DNA of 23,831 bases from Botryllus schlosseri (Eukaryota > Chordata > Ascidiacea > Stolidobranchia > Styelidae), in the NCBI GenBank assembly GCA_000444245.1, contig ATSW01014931.1, forward strand, positions 1-23,831, in the 5' to 3' direction. Below are positions 1 to 9,878 of this stretch, piece after piece. The notes under the pieces were generated by a model. It saw only the letters and a program-made list of their open reading frames with translations. It was not told where the DNA came from and did no database searches. Position 1 is the first letter of the stretch. The number at the start of each line of letters is the position of its first letter. Position numbers and translations under genes: made by a program.

Positions 1-1226
1 GCTCCGACGTATTTCATAAGATGCTATTATATATGCAACAACCATATCTGCTGAGTTCACATAATTCAACAGCAGGCCTTCGCGAAATTAAGAAACTTTT
101 CCTCTTTGGCGCTACCTTTTCCGACTAACCATGTTCCTGGGGATTTAACAGCAGAGCAGACGAATGTTCAATGTTCAATTTTCACACATTATGTGCCGAA
201 CCTCGGTATGCGAAATATGCCTGTAGATATTGTGGGTATTCGGCATACCCGCAATTTCATCATCAGCACAACCTTGTTGGCCAATTGTTTACGGTTCGAA
301 AATAATGATCACTATGTATTACGCGAAATGGGAGAGAGGATAAAAACGTGATTTCGTTGCACATGTCGATATGACGAGCACGAGCCGAGAAATTCCATCT
401 CATCATTGCTATGAATCGGATGAGCAAATACCCGTTCTTTCGTGATAGTTCTTTAATCGGACTGAGAAATTGGACAGTGTTATTGAGTATGCAATTATGC
501 ATGCTAATTGGAATTCATTACTGCGCATGATCGTCATTCACTCCAGTAAGGATTTTCGAGCGTAAATAGGGGATGGCAAAAGAGTAGCCCAAAACCCCAT
601 GGTATTTTATGTTGGAGACAAATTACTGATTTGATACGCGATTTCCAATTTGTAATCATCTGTTTCGTAAACTTGTAAATGTGCAATGTGCATACTGCAT
701 ATAGTTTAATTCGTTATGGGCATGATGCAATGTGCGTGGGAGAGTGTTTAATTCGATTATTCGATTCGTTTCAACGGGAAAATATTATATTCCGATAAAC
801 TTGATCGACACCGGATGGACTGGTAACGAGTGCACCAATATCGAACGTCAAACCATTGGCCATTTCGTACAAATCGAATTTCTATTGATCACGTCGTTTA
901 ATCCGCCCATATTGCTTCTTACTACAGTTACAGTTGAATAATATTCGCCTATTAAAAGATTGAATTGAGCTGTATGGCTTAATGTTAACGAGTACAGTGC
1001 CAGTGTTAAAACGCCGCATCAGAATTTTGATGCTGTACACAGAAATTGCACAGCGTAAAGTGCGTTCTAGTGCAATATGATGTTATCGACAATTGACAAG
1101 TATTCATTATGTCGTTACAAACCGGCACGGCGGCACCTATGTCTTCGTTGCTGCATCCGATGTTGCTAACGGCTGCCAGACTCTAGATTACTATAGATAA
1201 CTAACCTACGGGTAAATTAGTAATCT
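1..1226. other. Intergenic or intronic stretch, no gene seen
   Basis: The stretch is AT-rich with short reading frames on both strands. The longest, 81 codons at 106-351 on the plus strand, shows no motif I recognise and no convincing splice sites. A small imperfect inverted repeat built on GGGTATTCGGCATACCC lies at about 234-250. Nothing here supports a gene. Confidence 0.6.
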
Positions 1227-1234
1227 ATATAGAC
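1227..1234 (+). repeat. Left target-site duplication of the 1235-1940 hAT
   Basis: ATATAGAC matches ATATATAC at 1941-1948 in seven of eight positions. The single difference is consistent with decay after insertion. Confidence 0.8.
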
Positions 1235-1940
1235 CAGAGGTGGCCAACCTTTTCGGCTACAGGGCTACATGAAATTGACGAGCGAGTGCGTTGCGCACTA
1301 GCAGCGCCAGGCGCGTAAAATTTTCAAAGTTAATATTATTATTACTTGGGTATATTGCGGGTCGACTGTATACCGCCTGCTTGGCTCAGTTTGCAAGGAC
1401 AGGACTATTCGGCATCCGGACATATCGATATCGAAGATTTCCGCCAATATACGACAATCATTTTGTGCCTACATTTCATCGTCGACGATCTTTTTGCGAG
1501 CGCAAACGCGAAAATACTTTCTCTCGTAATTGCGAATATAGTTAGACTCAATTGGCTAAATCAGGCTTTTTTTCATTTTCAGGTGGGGGTAGGCTACAGA
1601 GAAAGAAATCGTTGAGAATTAAACACGCAAAGCGTGTAGAAAAATTTTACTACTTTTTTAGTTTATTGTAATTTACGACGATTTACTAAAAATGTGACTG
1701 CGGGACCCTGGGTCTGCCAATGCGTCGGAACTGATATTTTTCTCATCAATATCCCAAGTGTCGGGGCGATACTAATTATATTTTTGATTGACCTTGCAAG
1801 TTCAGAACCTGAGCAATTCAATTTCGATAATATAACAGAATTTCGTTAATATAATTGGAAATTAGCTCGCGGGCTACTTGCAACTTTCTCGCGGGCCACA
1901 GATGGCCCGCGGCCCGTAGGCCTCGGGTTGCCCACCCATG
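1235..1940. mobile_element. Non-autonomous hAT DNA transposon, 706 bp
   Basis: The left end starts CAGAGGTGGCCAACC. The right end, read on the minus strand, starts CATGGGTGGGCAACC, giving terminal inverted repeats typical of animal hAT elements. The flanks are ATATAGAC (1227-1234) and ATATATAC (1941-1948), an 8-bp target-site duplication with one mismatch, which is the length hAT transposases make. The right end is GC-rich with repeated GGCCCGCGG-type words. Two overlapping reading frames at 1291-1615 show no BED finger or dimerisation-domain motif, so the element probably depends on a transposase encoded elsewhere. A perfect hairpin, AGTGCG-TTG-CGCACT, lies near 1285-1299. The left end matches the element at 12805-13598 closely, which suggests related families. 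Confidence 0.87.
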
Positions 1941-1970
1941 ATATATACAGACACCTTCGATAGTTTTCAG

Positions 1971-2076
1971 AGCCGGAGCCGGAGCTGGAGCCGGAGCAGT
2001 GGTAATAATGCGGCTCCGGAGCTGGAGCCGGAGGTAATGTATGATAGAAGAAAGCTCCGGAGCCGGAGCTGGAGCA
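1971..2076. repeat. GGAGCC/GGAGCT hexamer-like repeat cluster
   Basis: The stretch is made of irregular repeats of GGAGCC, GGAGCT and their complements. GGAGCTGGAGCCGGAG occurs twice, and palindromic CTCCGGAG occurs twice. The word appears in both orientations, so a single strand could fold on itself. It is far more GC-rich than its surroundings and begins about 30 bp after the hAT element. The repetitive reading frames across it (about 1846-2250, both strands) are low-complexity by-products and not genes. It could be a degraded microsatellite or the end of another transposon; no duplication settles this. Confidence 0.7.
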
Positions 2077-2805
2077 ATGCAAATTTACGGCTGCTCCAAA
2101 GCCGTGATTCAGGCGAAGGTAACTGTGCCGACTGCCCAATCGAGGCTGCAAAGAGAAACCCGAGTACCAGGGAAAAGTCGTGACCACGGCCCTTGCATGA
2201 CAAAGAAAACACTGTGGCCAGTGACGGCCATAGACTCCAGGTTTCTGTAATTCAAAGCCCGCACCGCATCTCTACTACAACGCGACTACCCCACGGGCGT
2301 AAGTCGGGCCAGTAATTATCTTTTCGGATTTAAGATATTGTAAAAGTCACGGGAAAGGTTTATCATATGGCAGTCGCGCGCTGTCTGCCATAGTGATATT
2401 CTACATTACCTGTTTACAATAATATTCTCCGGCTTTTACACCGCCGCACACTTGAGCAAATGTTAACAGCAACGAGTCGCTCTCATCCTCGCAGTAGAAC
2501 ATGTCTCTCGGAGAAAATATGTCCCGCCTTGACAAATAAAGTTAAATGTTCTTGTTCTTGTTAGCACACGGCATAGATAAAGCCAGGGCAAAATGTCAGA
2601 CAGACAACAAGTTCTCAACGACGAACAATGATGCTCACACAATTCAAAAGCAGAAATTCGGAAGCGGCAACAGCGCTTCTTGCCTGACAGTTTGATATCA
2701 AGTATGCAGGACCGCCATGTTTTACAGTGGGAGTGTTTAAGTAGAATTCTATATTAAAAAGTAAAGACATTTGTTGTTATACATCCTAACTGCATTTTGT
2801 TGATA
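2077..2805. other. No gene seen
   Basis: This is mixed sequence with short reading frames only. No splice-bounded frame, RNA gene or element end is convincing. Confidence 0.55.
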
Positions 2806-3369
2806 TCAGCGACACTTTAGATTATATAATAGGGACTTCAAATCCCATATCTTGCCCACACTTATGAGTACAGTGGAGAGGATGCGAAATTCTAACAACG
2901 AGCACAACTTTGTGGGAATTACCAGCTGAAAAATCAATTTCGAGGTAGCGTAATGTGCCACACCTACACGCGGCGGCTGCGCCGTAAATGCATTGTTTCT
3001 ATGTCGAAAATATCTAAAAATAGCGATCGCGTAGCGCAGCGCAAATAAGGCACCGCGGCGAATCACCTGTAATACAGTCGACAGTCGGCCTTCGCGAACT
3101 TCTTTCCGTAATGGATTTCCGCGTGCGATAAAGCGTCCATGATCGGGAATCGACCAGCGCCAAGATTGATAATCTAGAAAACAAGGCGCAATATGGTGAT
3201 AGAAAAATCGGTATCTTATCCGGTATCTCGTCATTATACTGCGTGGTACTATGTAACCTTTCATGTACTTGTATATTATATCAACCATATGTAACCCAGG
3301 CACATTTGTTGTCTCGTCGAAAATCGCACAAATCCACAATACTCGTGAGAATCTGTGTTCGGGCGACAC
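2806..3369 (-). other. Unassigned 187-codon open reading frame
   Basis: This is the second longest uninterrupted frame in the window, surprising for AT-rich sequence, but its product matches no family I know. It is rich in Arg, Ile, Phe and Tyr, with a basic middle section and a hydrophobic C-terminal half. I see no signal peptide, no repeated helix pattern and no catalytic motif. Its centre (about 2970-3180) is more GC-rich with several CpG words, which lowers stop-codon frequency and may alone explain the length. No AATAAA follows it closely and no paired splice sites support it. It may be a chance frame, a fragment of an old transposon, or a fast-evolving gene; chance is most likely. Confidence 0.2.
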
Positions 3370-3398
3370 AACAATGAAAAAAGTGAGCCATATGGCTA

Positions 3399-3908
3399 GG
3401 CTTGGGCACGATTCGAGTCGTCTAACACGAATGGAGTATCGATTGTAATGATTTGAATCGAGTAAGGACTGTCGATTTGTTCAATTAACGAAATTACATA
3501 CCATTGATATTAAAGAGTTATTTTATTACTGAGAAATTAAATTTCGATTATGTCTGCAGACTGCAGTGAGCCTCGAAACCGGGATCGTAATACAGCATCC
3601 AGAACATGTCACAGAAAGCAAACAAAGCAAAAGAAATAGCAAAGCAAAACAAATATTCATGGCAATATTCCTGTAAAGTAATGATTCGTACGAAGCATGG
3701 TAATAAAGTGCCGTATGAAATAGTCATGGTCAAGAAATTCCGAATAATTTTTGACAACGTGTAAAGTCAGTACTTTTCTTCTAGTCGCGAAAATGCCTCA
3801 TAATGGAACTTTATAAACCATTATTACGGCTAATGCTCTACTGGTATAGTTTAACACACGAATCGAATTACTCACGCACTCGATTTTGCTTTAAATCAAT
3901 AGCTAGCC
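3399..3908. mobile_element. Possible degraded DNA transposon with ATTCGA-rich ends
   Basis: The left side begins GGCTTGGGCACGATTCGAG after TA. The right side ends CTAGCC before TA and contains ACACGAATCGAATTACTC. Both flanks carry ACGAAT and ATTCGA words in an inverted arrangement, and start-like GGCT is mirrored by AGCC. Only a TA dinucleotide could be the duplication, and the terminal repeats are weak, so the borders are tentative and the superfamily unknown. Confidence 0.25.
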
Positions 3909-3990
3909 TACTTCTCTCCACTGGTCTGTTACTTCATTAGAGACATGCGCAATATGATTCGCAGAACGAAATCTTCAACTAACTTGGAAC

Positions 3991-4492
3991 CAGGGTTGTA
4001 ATGACTCGCATTTTTGATGACTCGAGTCGACTCGAGAGTCATTTTCTAAAATACGAAAAATGACGCAACTCGATACGAGTCAAATTTTGCATGGGCTCGA
4101 CTTGTAATCGAGTGATTACGCACGCATGACTCGACCAAGCCATTTGACTCGAGACTCTGACCGCCGAGACAGGTCTTTCGTTGTAACTTCGAAGAATAGT
4201 AAGCTACCACGATATTGGTATTCCGTCTAGCAGTACTGGTGTTTGTAAAATAGGACCAGAAACCGCGTTAAGTGAGGGAAGTTAGTATATTATGAATACG
4301 AGGCATTCAATATCACCCACCAAACAGAGGTGTAAAAAGTAAGTTGAACCGCATTGAACTCGAAAATGAACAGTGAGTCACAACACAGACTCGAACCATG
4401 ACTTTGACTCGGTTGTGAGGTGATAATGACTCGACCTGACTCGATTCTAAACTATAAAAGTAGAATTGACTTGTGACTCGGTTACAACCCTG
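3991..4492. mobile_element. Non-autonomous hAT-type element, 502 bp, GACTCG-rich
   Basis: The left end is CAGGGTTGTAATGACTCGC. The right end read on the minus strand is CAGGGTTGTAACCGAGTCAC, so the first 11 bases are identical inverted repeats. The flanks CTTGGAAC (3983-3990) and CTTGGAAT (4493-4500) form an 8-bp duplication with one mismatch. GACTCG/CGAGTC words occur many times near both ends and in both orientations. Such subterminal arrays are known as transposase binding sites in hAT elements; that role is inferred here. There is no coding capacity, so it would need a transposase supplied in trans. Confidence 0.88.
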
Positions 4493-4500
4493 CTTGGAAT

Positions 4501-6865
4501 CAGCATAAGCGGTTCGGCGCTAAATAGTGCGATTGCCATGTTTCAATTACTTGGCATAGACAGTCGATGCGTTTGAAACAAGCAAGCAATTCACGTGTGA
4601 TAATGATAACGGGGGTGATATTCATCATTCGTCGTGCCTTAATCGTAAGGTAGATCAAACCAGGCGGATATATATGTTCAGATGCTACCGATAAGTGCTG
4701 AAATCTGCCTTACCGACAACAAGGGCGCACGCAATTTATCGAAACTGCGTAATGAAGCATAGGACACATTTACAGTTCAACTCCACATTCCACGCGTAAC
4801 CACGGGTGTTTTAACAAAGATTATTTCGCGTCAACTCAAGTGAGACGGAAATCGTATCGAATCAGTAGAAATCTCTTTGTCCACCATGTCGAATTTCGTT
4901 TCGTAAATACCAGACAATGCAGGGCATTATTCAAGAACAAGTGCAGCTTAATTAATAAGCGTTCGCGATATTGCAGACACAAGATTCCTTCATATCTCGG
5001 TCGCTAACTTGAACAGAGGACTTCACCTACACGCGGAAACGATTTGTACGTTGCGCGTATGATTCAAAATTATTTGAGCCTTGCTGTTGTAAACGTAGCG
5101 CGCAGCTCAATCCATTACTGTTAACCCACCTCTCATTATGCACGGATGGCGTATTATGACGCATTTGTTTTCAAAGAGCATATCTACGCGAATGGGTCGA
5201 ATTACTTTCGGTTTAGACTTGTTTTAGGCATCGCAACATACATGCAAGTACGGAAGAGACGGGGGAACTATTGGTATGTATAACACAAATCTGGACATAA
5301 ATACGTGATGGAGTGAAGACACATGCCAAATTATGCGCATAAGTTGTACTACTAATAGGTGAGACGGCTATACTGATGCGATAACTAACTCGGGTTACTC
5401 TTTTGCATCATGTGTACAAGGTTTCTTTTCTAGCAACAAGTCTTTTTCAACTCAAGCTTCGATGCAACCCATGTAAAGTTCTGATTTTTGAATTTTGGCA
5501 AGAGATTTTCATTACGAGGTGACAACATTCAGAAGCTATGTAGATAACGATGTCGGTAGAGTCTAACAGGAAGCTTGGCGCTAATTTACTGTTGACTGTA
5601 CCCTTTAAAAATGCCACGCATGATAAACTTTAAATTCACCAATTTACGAGAACTGACGCCGAGACGAAACAGATCTTTGATAGCAGATAATTTGGAAATT
5701 ATCAGCGACCTTGTCTTCATTCGCGACACGTGAGATAGCGTTACTGCAAATCAGTGTAATGTGGGTTTCGGTTAGGAAAACAGTATTTATTGGAGGGGTA
5801 ACACCAGCCATAAATGTTTTTCCGCATCTAAGGAGTCACTTCAACTAACTGCTGGCAGTTATATTGTCAAGTTACGCGTTGAAATCTGACACCACATCGA
5901 CCGAAAACTGCGAAGAGCGCAATAATCGATGATAACAGGAATGCTCAACTACGTTGCGGGTTAGGTAGGCCCTACATTTGACACACGATAGCATAAATCG
6001 TGAATGGCGATGGATAACGGTGCGGAATTCGTAATGAAACCAAGTCTACATGTTGAAAAAATCGGATATAGATAGCTATTATATATCATCGAAATGGAAA
6101 AGTATACAGTGGAAGTGTCGACGTTGAAAAAAAAATGTGGACGATTTGCAATAATATCTGAAGGCATTTTATCAGAGAAATCTCTATAACTACTCGCGAT
6201 TTTAAGACCATCGAAATTTAGGTATACACTGTTACCTCGTACAGGTACACGTATTTTGCGGGGGTGCTTCTTTCCCGCAGGGTACTAACGTAGGGCAACC
6301 GCCACTTCTATATTTTACCGTTTTCAGCAAAGACTACGTACTTTTAACTCTTTAGATTTTGAAAACTAGAAGGTACTGTTAAGATAAGCTTATATCATTC
6401 AAAAAGTAGCTACTGGGCACAACCCGCATATACATGCCGAACTCGCCCGATGCAGGATAAAATACACGGACAGGTTTCCCGAGCGGCACATACACGTATT
6501 GCGCACATTTGAGTTACAATATACGATGTCATTCGGGACCTCACCTTTTCCGCCACTTTCATCACAATGCAACAGCCAAAGGTATCTCCAACTTTGCATT
6601 CGGCAGCTACCGAATCCAAGACTTCGCTCGAAGTGCTTGCGGAATCCATGGACACCACTACTGTCGTGTTATCCATGCACGTAATCGGAAACGAAATTAG
6701 CTCTGTTGATCGCGCGGCCTGGAAAGTAGGATGCTATTATGTACACCAATATATGACCAGCAAAAATTAAACTCAACCCAAAAATGTAATTACATCAAAA
6801 TCGAATATAAGAAAAAAAGGAATTCCATGGCAAATTTGCTACTTCCTTTACGATATGCTATAAGT
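4501..6865. other. Long stretch without a supported gene
   Basis: The sequence is AT-rich with only short frames. At 6410-6770 both strands are unusually open. A minus-strand frame of 88 codons (6410-6676) and a plus-strand frame of 67 codons (6567-6770) overlap, and each has a plausible amino-acid composition. A GTAGGA donor-like site follows the plus frame near 6726. No domain is recognised and at most one of the two could be real, so I do not call a gene. Confidence 0.5.
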
Positions 6866-7638
6866 CAGTGGTTCTCAACCGGTGGTCCGCGAAGCATGTC
6901 CAGCGGGTCCGCGAAGTTTGCGCTTCATTACGGCTAAAACTTCATGAGTCACGTCAACAGAATGGCCGTCTTAGATGAAATATTGTACTTTGAGAACTCA
7001 TTTTAATTGCCAATAGCCTGCTGATACAAACATATTGATGTTTAGAGATGTTTTGTTGAGGTTTGCAGAAAAAAATAGAAGTTGGAGTAGTAAGGTCTGG
7101 CAGGGTGACAGGTGACTTCGAATTGTTTTTAAAAATCCGTTTCACATGTCATATACATAACCGCTATTCCATAATAACTTCAAGATGAGATTCTATTGGC
7201 TGGACGTTATATGTTCGTTAAAAATCTGTTTCCTATATTTTGGTGCTATTGCCATATATGTTGCGATCATACTTGTAGGTGTGATAGAAAGAGTTTCCCG
7301 TTATCATCACATTCCCCACCACCTATTTTTGTGGAAATAGATTTTCGGCACTCGTTCGTATCAAATCGAAGGCGCGGAATTTCAAGATATGACCACGTAT
7401 TAAAGAAATGCAGCTGCAGAATTCGCTTTGAAATAATATAAGTCTACACAATGTCTACATAAATAGTATGATGTATTATCAAGAAAAGTCACTTTCTTGC
7501 TGTTTATTACATCCTATAGTTATATTTGAGCAAGAAAGATGACGGTTTCACGATAATACGGCTAAATTTGAAAAAAACGTTGGGGTCCGTGGGAGCCCTT
7601 GAGGGAGTCCGCGAAGACAAGAAGGTTGAGAACCACTG
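6866..7638. mobile_element. Non-autonomous hAT (Charlie-like ends), 773 bp
   Basis: The left terminus is CAGTGGTTCTCAACC. The right terminus is its exact reverse complement, GGTTGAGAACCACTG, a perfect 15-bp terminal inverted repeat of the kind carried by Charlie-type hAT elements. The flanks CTATAAGT (6858-6865) and CTATATGT (7639-7646) are an 8-bp duplication with one mismatch. The word TCCGCGAAG occurs twice just inside the left end and once near the right end, as subterminal repeats. Internal frames (6954-7145 minus, 7196-7441 plus) carry no hAT transposase motif I can see, so the copy is non-autonomous. Confidence 0.92.
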
Positions 7639-7646
7639 CTATATGT

Positions 7647-7708
7647 TGCTCTATTGAAGTTTCTGCAAGGTCCATAGTCCTGTTGCGAAGTGCTGTTGAA
7701 AACCACTC
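7647..7708 (-). mobile_element. Possible solo hAT terminus
   Basis: Read on the minus strand, the stretch begins GAGTGGTTTTCAACAGCAC, which resembles the CAGTGGTTTTCAAC terminus of hAT elements. No partner end or duplication was found, so it would be a truncated remnant. It lies directly beside the 6866-7638 element. Confidence 0.3.
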
Positions 7709-7773
7709 ACTTGATTTTGTTCGTTTGGTTTCTATTGAGGGAAATGCGCCTTTGGTGTTTATCAGGATTCTAT

Positions 7774-7901
7774 ACCAATAACGAGAAAACCATTACCGAG
7801 AATGGAAACCACCGAGAATGAACATTACCGATAATAACCAATGCCGAGCATCTAACCTACTGAGACGAACGTTATGGAGAATTTATACCCGAGAATCGAC
7901 A
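7774..7901 (+). repeat. Left arm: 16-bp tandem units with ACCGAGAA core
   Basis: Units start at 7774, 7790, 7806, 7822, 7838, 7854, 7870 and 7886. Each carries a variant of CCGAGAA at the same offset. The outer units resemble the consensus more than the inner ones do. Confidence 0.75.
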
Positions 7902-7991
7902 CCGAGTGTGGCAACGCCGTGATGCACATACACACGAACTGTGCATATGCATAACATGCCTGCATTGCATGCATTGCATTCTAGGGTATGC

Positions 7992-8071
7992 CCATTCTCG
8001 GAGGTGTCCATTCTCGGTAATGTCCATTCTCGGTGGTGTCCAGTCTTGGTAATGGCATTCTCGGCATTGAC
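7992..8071 (+). repeat. Right arm: 16-bp tandem units with CATTCTCGG core
   Basis: Units start at 7992, 8008, 8024, 8040 and 8056, with exact 16-bp spacing. They are the reverse complement of the left-arm unit, so the two arms can pair as a long imperfect hairpin. Confidence 0.8.
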
Positions 8072-8438
8072 CGGACACCGTTTATCAGCATCTATTGTAC
8101 TGCCAGTTGTCCGTGCTTACTGCCAGAACTTAACAGATTTTGTTTGAAAAGTAGTCTTAGCTTTCACATATAAAGCTTTAACATATAACTAGTGTTGAAT
8201 TACTTTTGGGCTATACTCTTGAAAAGTTCAGTGGCACATCACTTGCAGCATTGTGACAAAGTAGACTATTATACAGTATACACTCTACATTGCGACACGA
8301 TACAGTAAAAATGCGCTACAAATTTTCAAATTATTACAAAATGTGGTGTTTAATTTCTCTAATTAATAATGGACTAGCGCCTAACCTCTTTCATTTGCAG
8401 TTGAATTATAAAATTGTAGTATATTTGGCGGGTCGGCC

Positions 8439-8452
8439 GTTGAGAACCAATG
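8439..8452 (-). mobile_element. Solo hAT-like terminus
   Basis: GTTGAGAACCAATG, preceded by GCGGGTCGGCC, is close to the right terminus of the 6866-7638 element (GGTTGAGAACCACTG). The following bases ATATGAGC match no 8-mer beside a left end nearby, so this appears to be a truncated copy. Confidence 0.35.
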
Positions 8453-9504
8453 ATATGAGCAATCTAAATTATTCGAAGGTGTAAACAACATCGTGAGTGT
8501 ATACATGTGCTAACCGGATAAGCATAAATCTGATTTCCATGTTTTTTTCTGGACCGTATTGATTTAATACCAATATTTCGAAAGAGTGACGATTAAAAGA
8601 AGTTATCGTCATTCATTGAGCGTTCGGAAAAGCACTTTTTATCAATTTAAGGCTTTATCACTTGCTGCCGTTATGCATAGTCTATTTCTAATTCATGCCC
8701 CGTGGCTACACGCGTGTAGAAAACCAAAAAATATGCGACAATACAAATCTGATAAAAATTATAATGCCTCACACGAGGAAGATGAATAATCAGGGAGAAA
8801 ATGAATATCTATTCGTCACGAGGACACGAAAATATAATTTCGCACGTGCGTTTTCCCTGCTCAACTGGAGTGCTTGCGCAAGTGTGAACTGAGTCTGTTG
8901 TGTCCCAATGCCATATAAATATGCTTACAGATTTGCTCGACTGACTATCACCGGAATGTTGACGGATGTAATACCAAATAATAATAATAGAGGACAAAGC
9001 TATCATTGTAACTTATACGATCAATATAAGATTTAGCTTTATAATAATCATAATTTTAAGGTAAACATGAACGTTGAACGTGAATAGATCGAATACGGTC
9101 TTCAATCACGATCAAGCATCATTAGCATCCTTATCATAGCCTGGTGTGACATATACTGCGGCAGGTAAATATACATGCCACACATACATACAAGAGAAGT
9201 CAATATGTTATGGAAAATCACGTTTTCAGATTCTGAATAACGTAGCAAAAGCCATAGATTATCGAGTAAATAAAAGTCGGCGCGCAAGCGCCGAAATATC
9301 GCCATACTGTAACCGGTCCGGTCCACAACATTGAAACTATCAAAACGTGATTCTTTCTCTGTGTGAAATATGAAATAGTATGATGAAAAGTGTTTGTCAG
9401 TTGTCCGTAGCCTTTGAACAGTTACGTAGTCCAAGTATACAACATTCGTCAGCTATGCCTCGACATGACACATGCTTTATACGTATTACATCACGTGCAA
9501 GTAC
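8453..9504. other. No gene seen; one small perfect hairpin
   Basis: Short frames only. The one structured item is TCGGCGCGCAAGCGCCGA at 9277-9294: a perfect 7-bp stem closing GCAA, a GNRA-type tetraloop if transcribed on the plus strand. There is no T-tract after it and no reason to call it a terminator in an animal genome. Confidence 0.5.
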
Positions 9505-9878
9505 GAGAGGTGGTCATAAACGAAGTACTTCTACGTTTCTCGTACTCAAGTAGGTTTTGTTGCTGTGTGAAACGATCATAACAGCTACCGGGTGAAAAAG
9601 CCGCTGTGTAACTGAATGCGAATATATATTGCAGGTACTTGTAGTGTCAATGGTCATTTTGGAATAGGAGCGAAGATCTCAATTTTTCGAAATCTCGAAA
9701 CTGCTAAAATTATGCGACCCATCGACCAAATCTACTTTTTTAAAATACTTACTGGAGTACGTTTTCGAATCTTCATTTTCTCTTTCTACTTTAAGTAGTT
9801 TTGAAATGTCTAGCATATCGTTACTTCTACTTGTACTTGAGTAGAAATTTACCACGTTACTTCTGAGTACCAACGCTG
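9505..9878. mobile_element. Degraded hAT MITE of the AAGTAGAAGTA family, about 374 bp
   Basis: The left end reads GAGAGGTGGTCATAAACGAAG and the right end, reversed, CAGCGTTGGTACTCAGAAG. Both are followed inward by AAGTAC, AAGTAGAAGTA and ACTCAAGTA words, which also build the element at 11663-11919. The flanks GCAAGTAC and GCAACTTT match in five of eight positions, so the exact borders are less certain than for the other copies and this insertion is probably older. Confidence 0.6.

Larger units (their letters stand above)
7766..8079. mobile_element. Fold-back DNA transposon, probably Mutator-like, 314 bp
   Basis: GTTTATCAG occurs exactly at 7757-7765 and 8080-8088, a perfect 9-bp target-site duplication. 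The ends are GATTCTATACCAATAACGAG on the left and, read in reverse, GGTGTCCGGTCAATGCCGAG on the right. Inside, two inverted arms are built of 16-bp units around the core CCATTCTCGGTAATGT (right) and CCATTACCGAGAATGG (left). About eight units are visible on the left and five on the right, around a loop of palindromic TGCATTGCATGCATTGCA. Nine-base duplications and long arms are known of Mutator-like (MuDR/MULE) elements, so that is my inference. No transposase is present. Confidence 0.8.

Noticed and set aside
1846-2250. Several overlapping frames of 69-113 codons
   Set aside because: They are low-complexity products of the GGAGCC repeat and the GC-rich hAT end, open on both strands at once.
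7774-8071. CRISPR-like periodic repeats
   Set aside because: The units are only 16 bp, adjoin without spacers, occur in opposite orientation in two arms and sit inside a transposon in a eukaryotic genome.
7872-8147. His/Cys-rich frames on both strands
   Set aside because: They fall in the 16-bp repeat arms and palindromic loop of the fold-back element and reflect repetition, not a zinc-binding protein.
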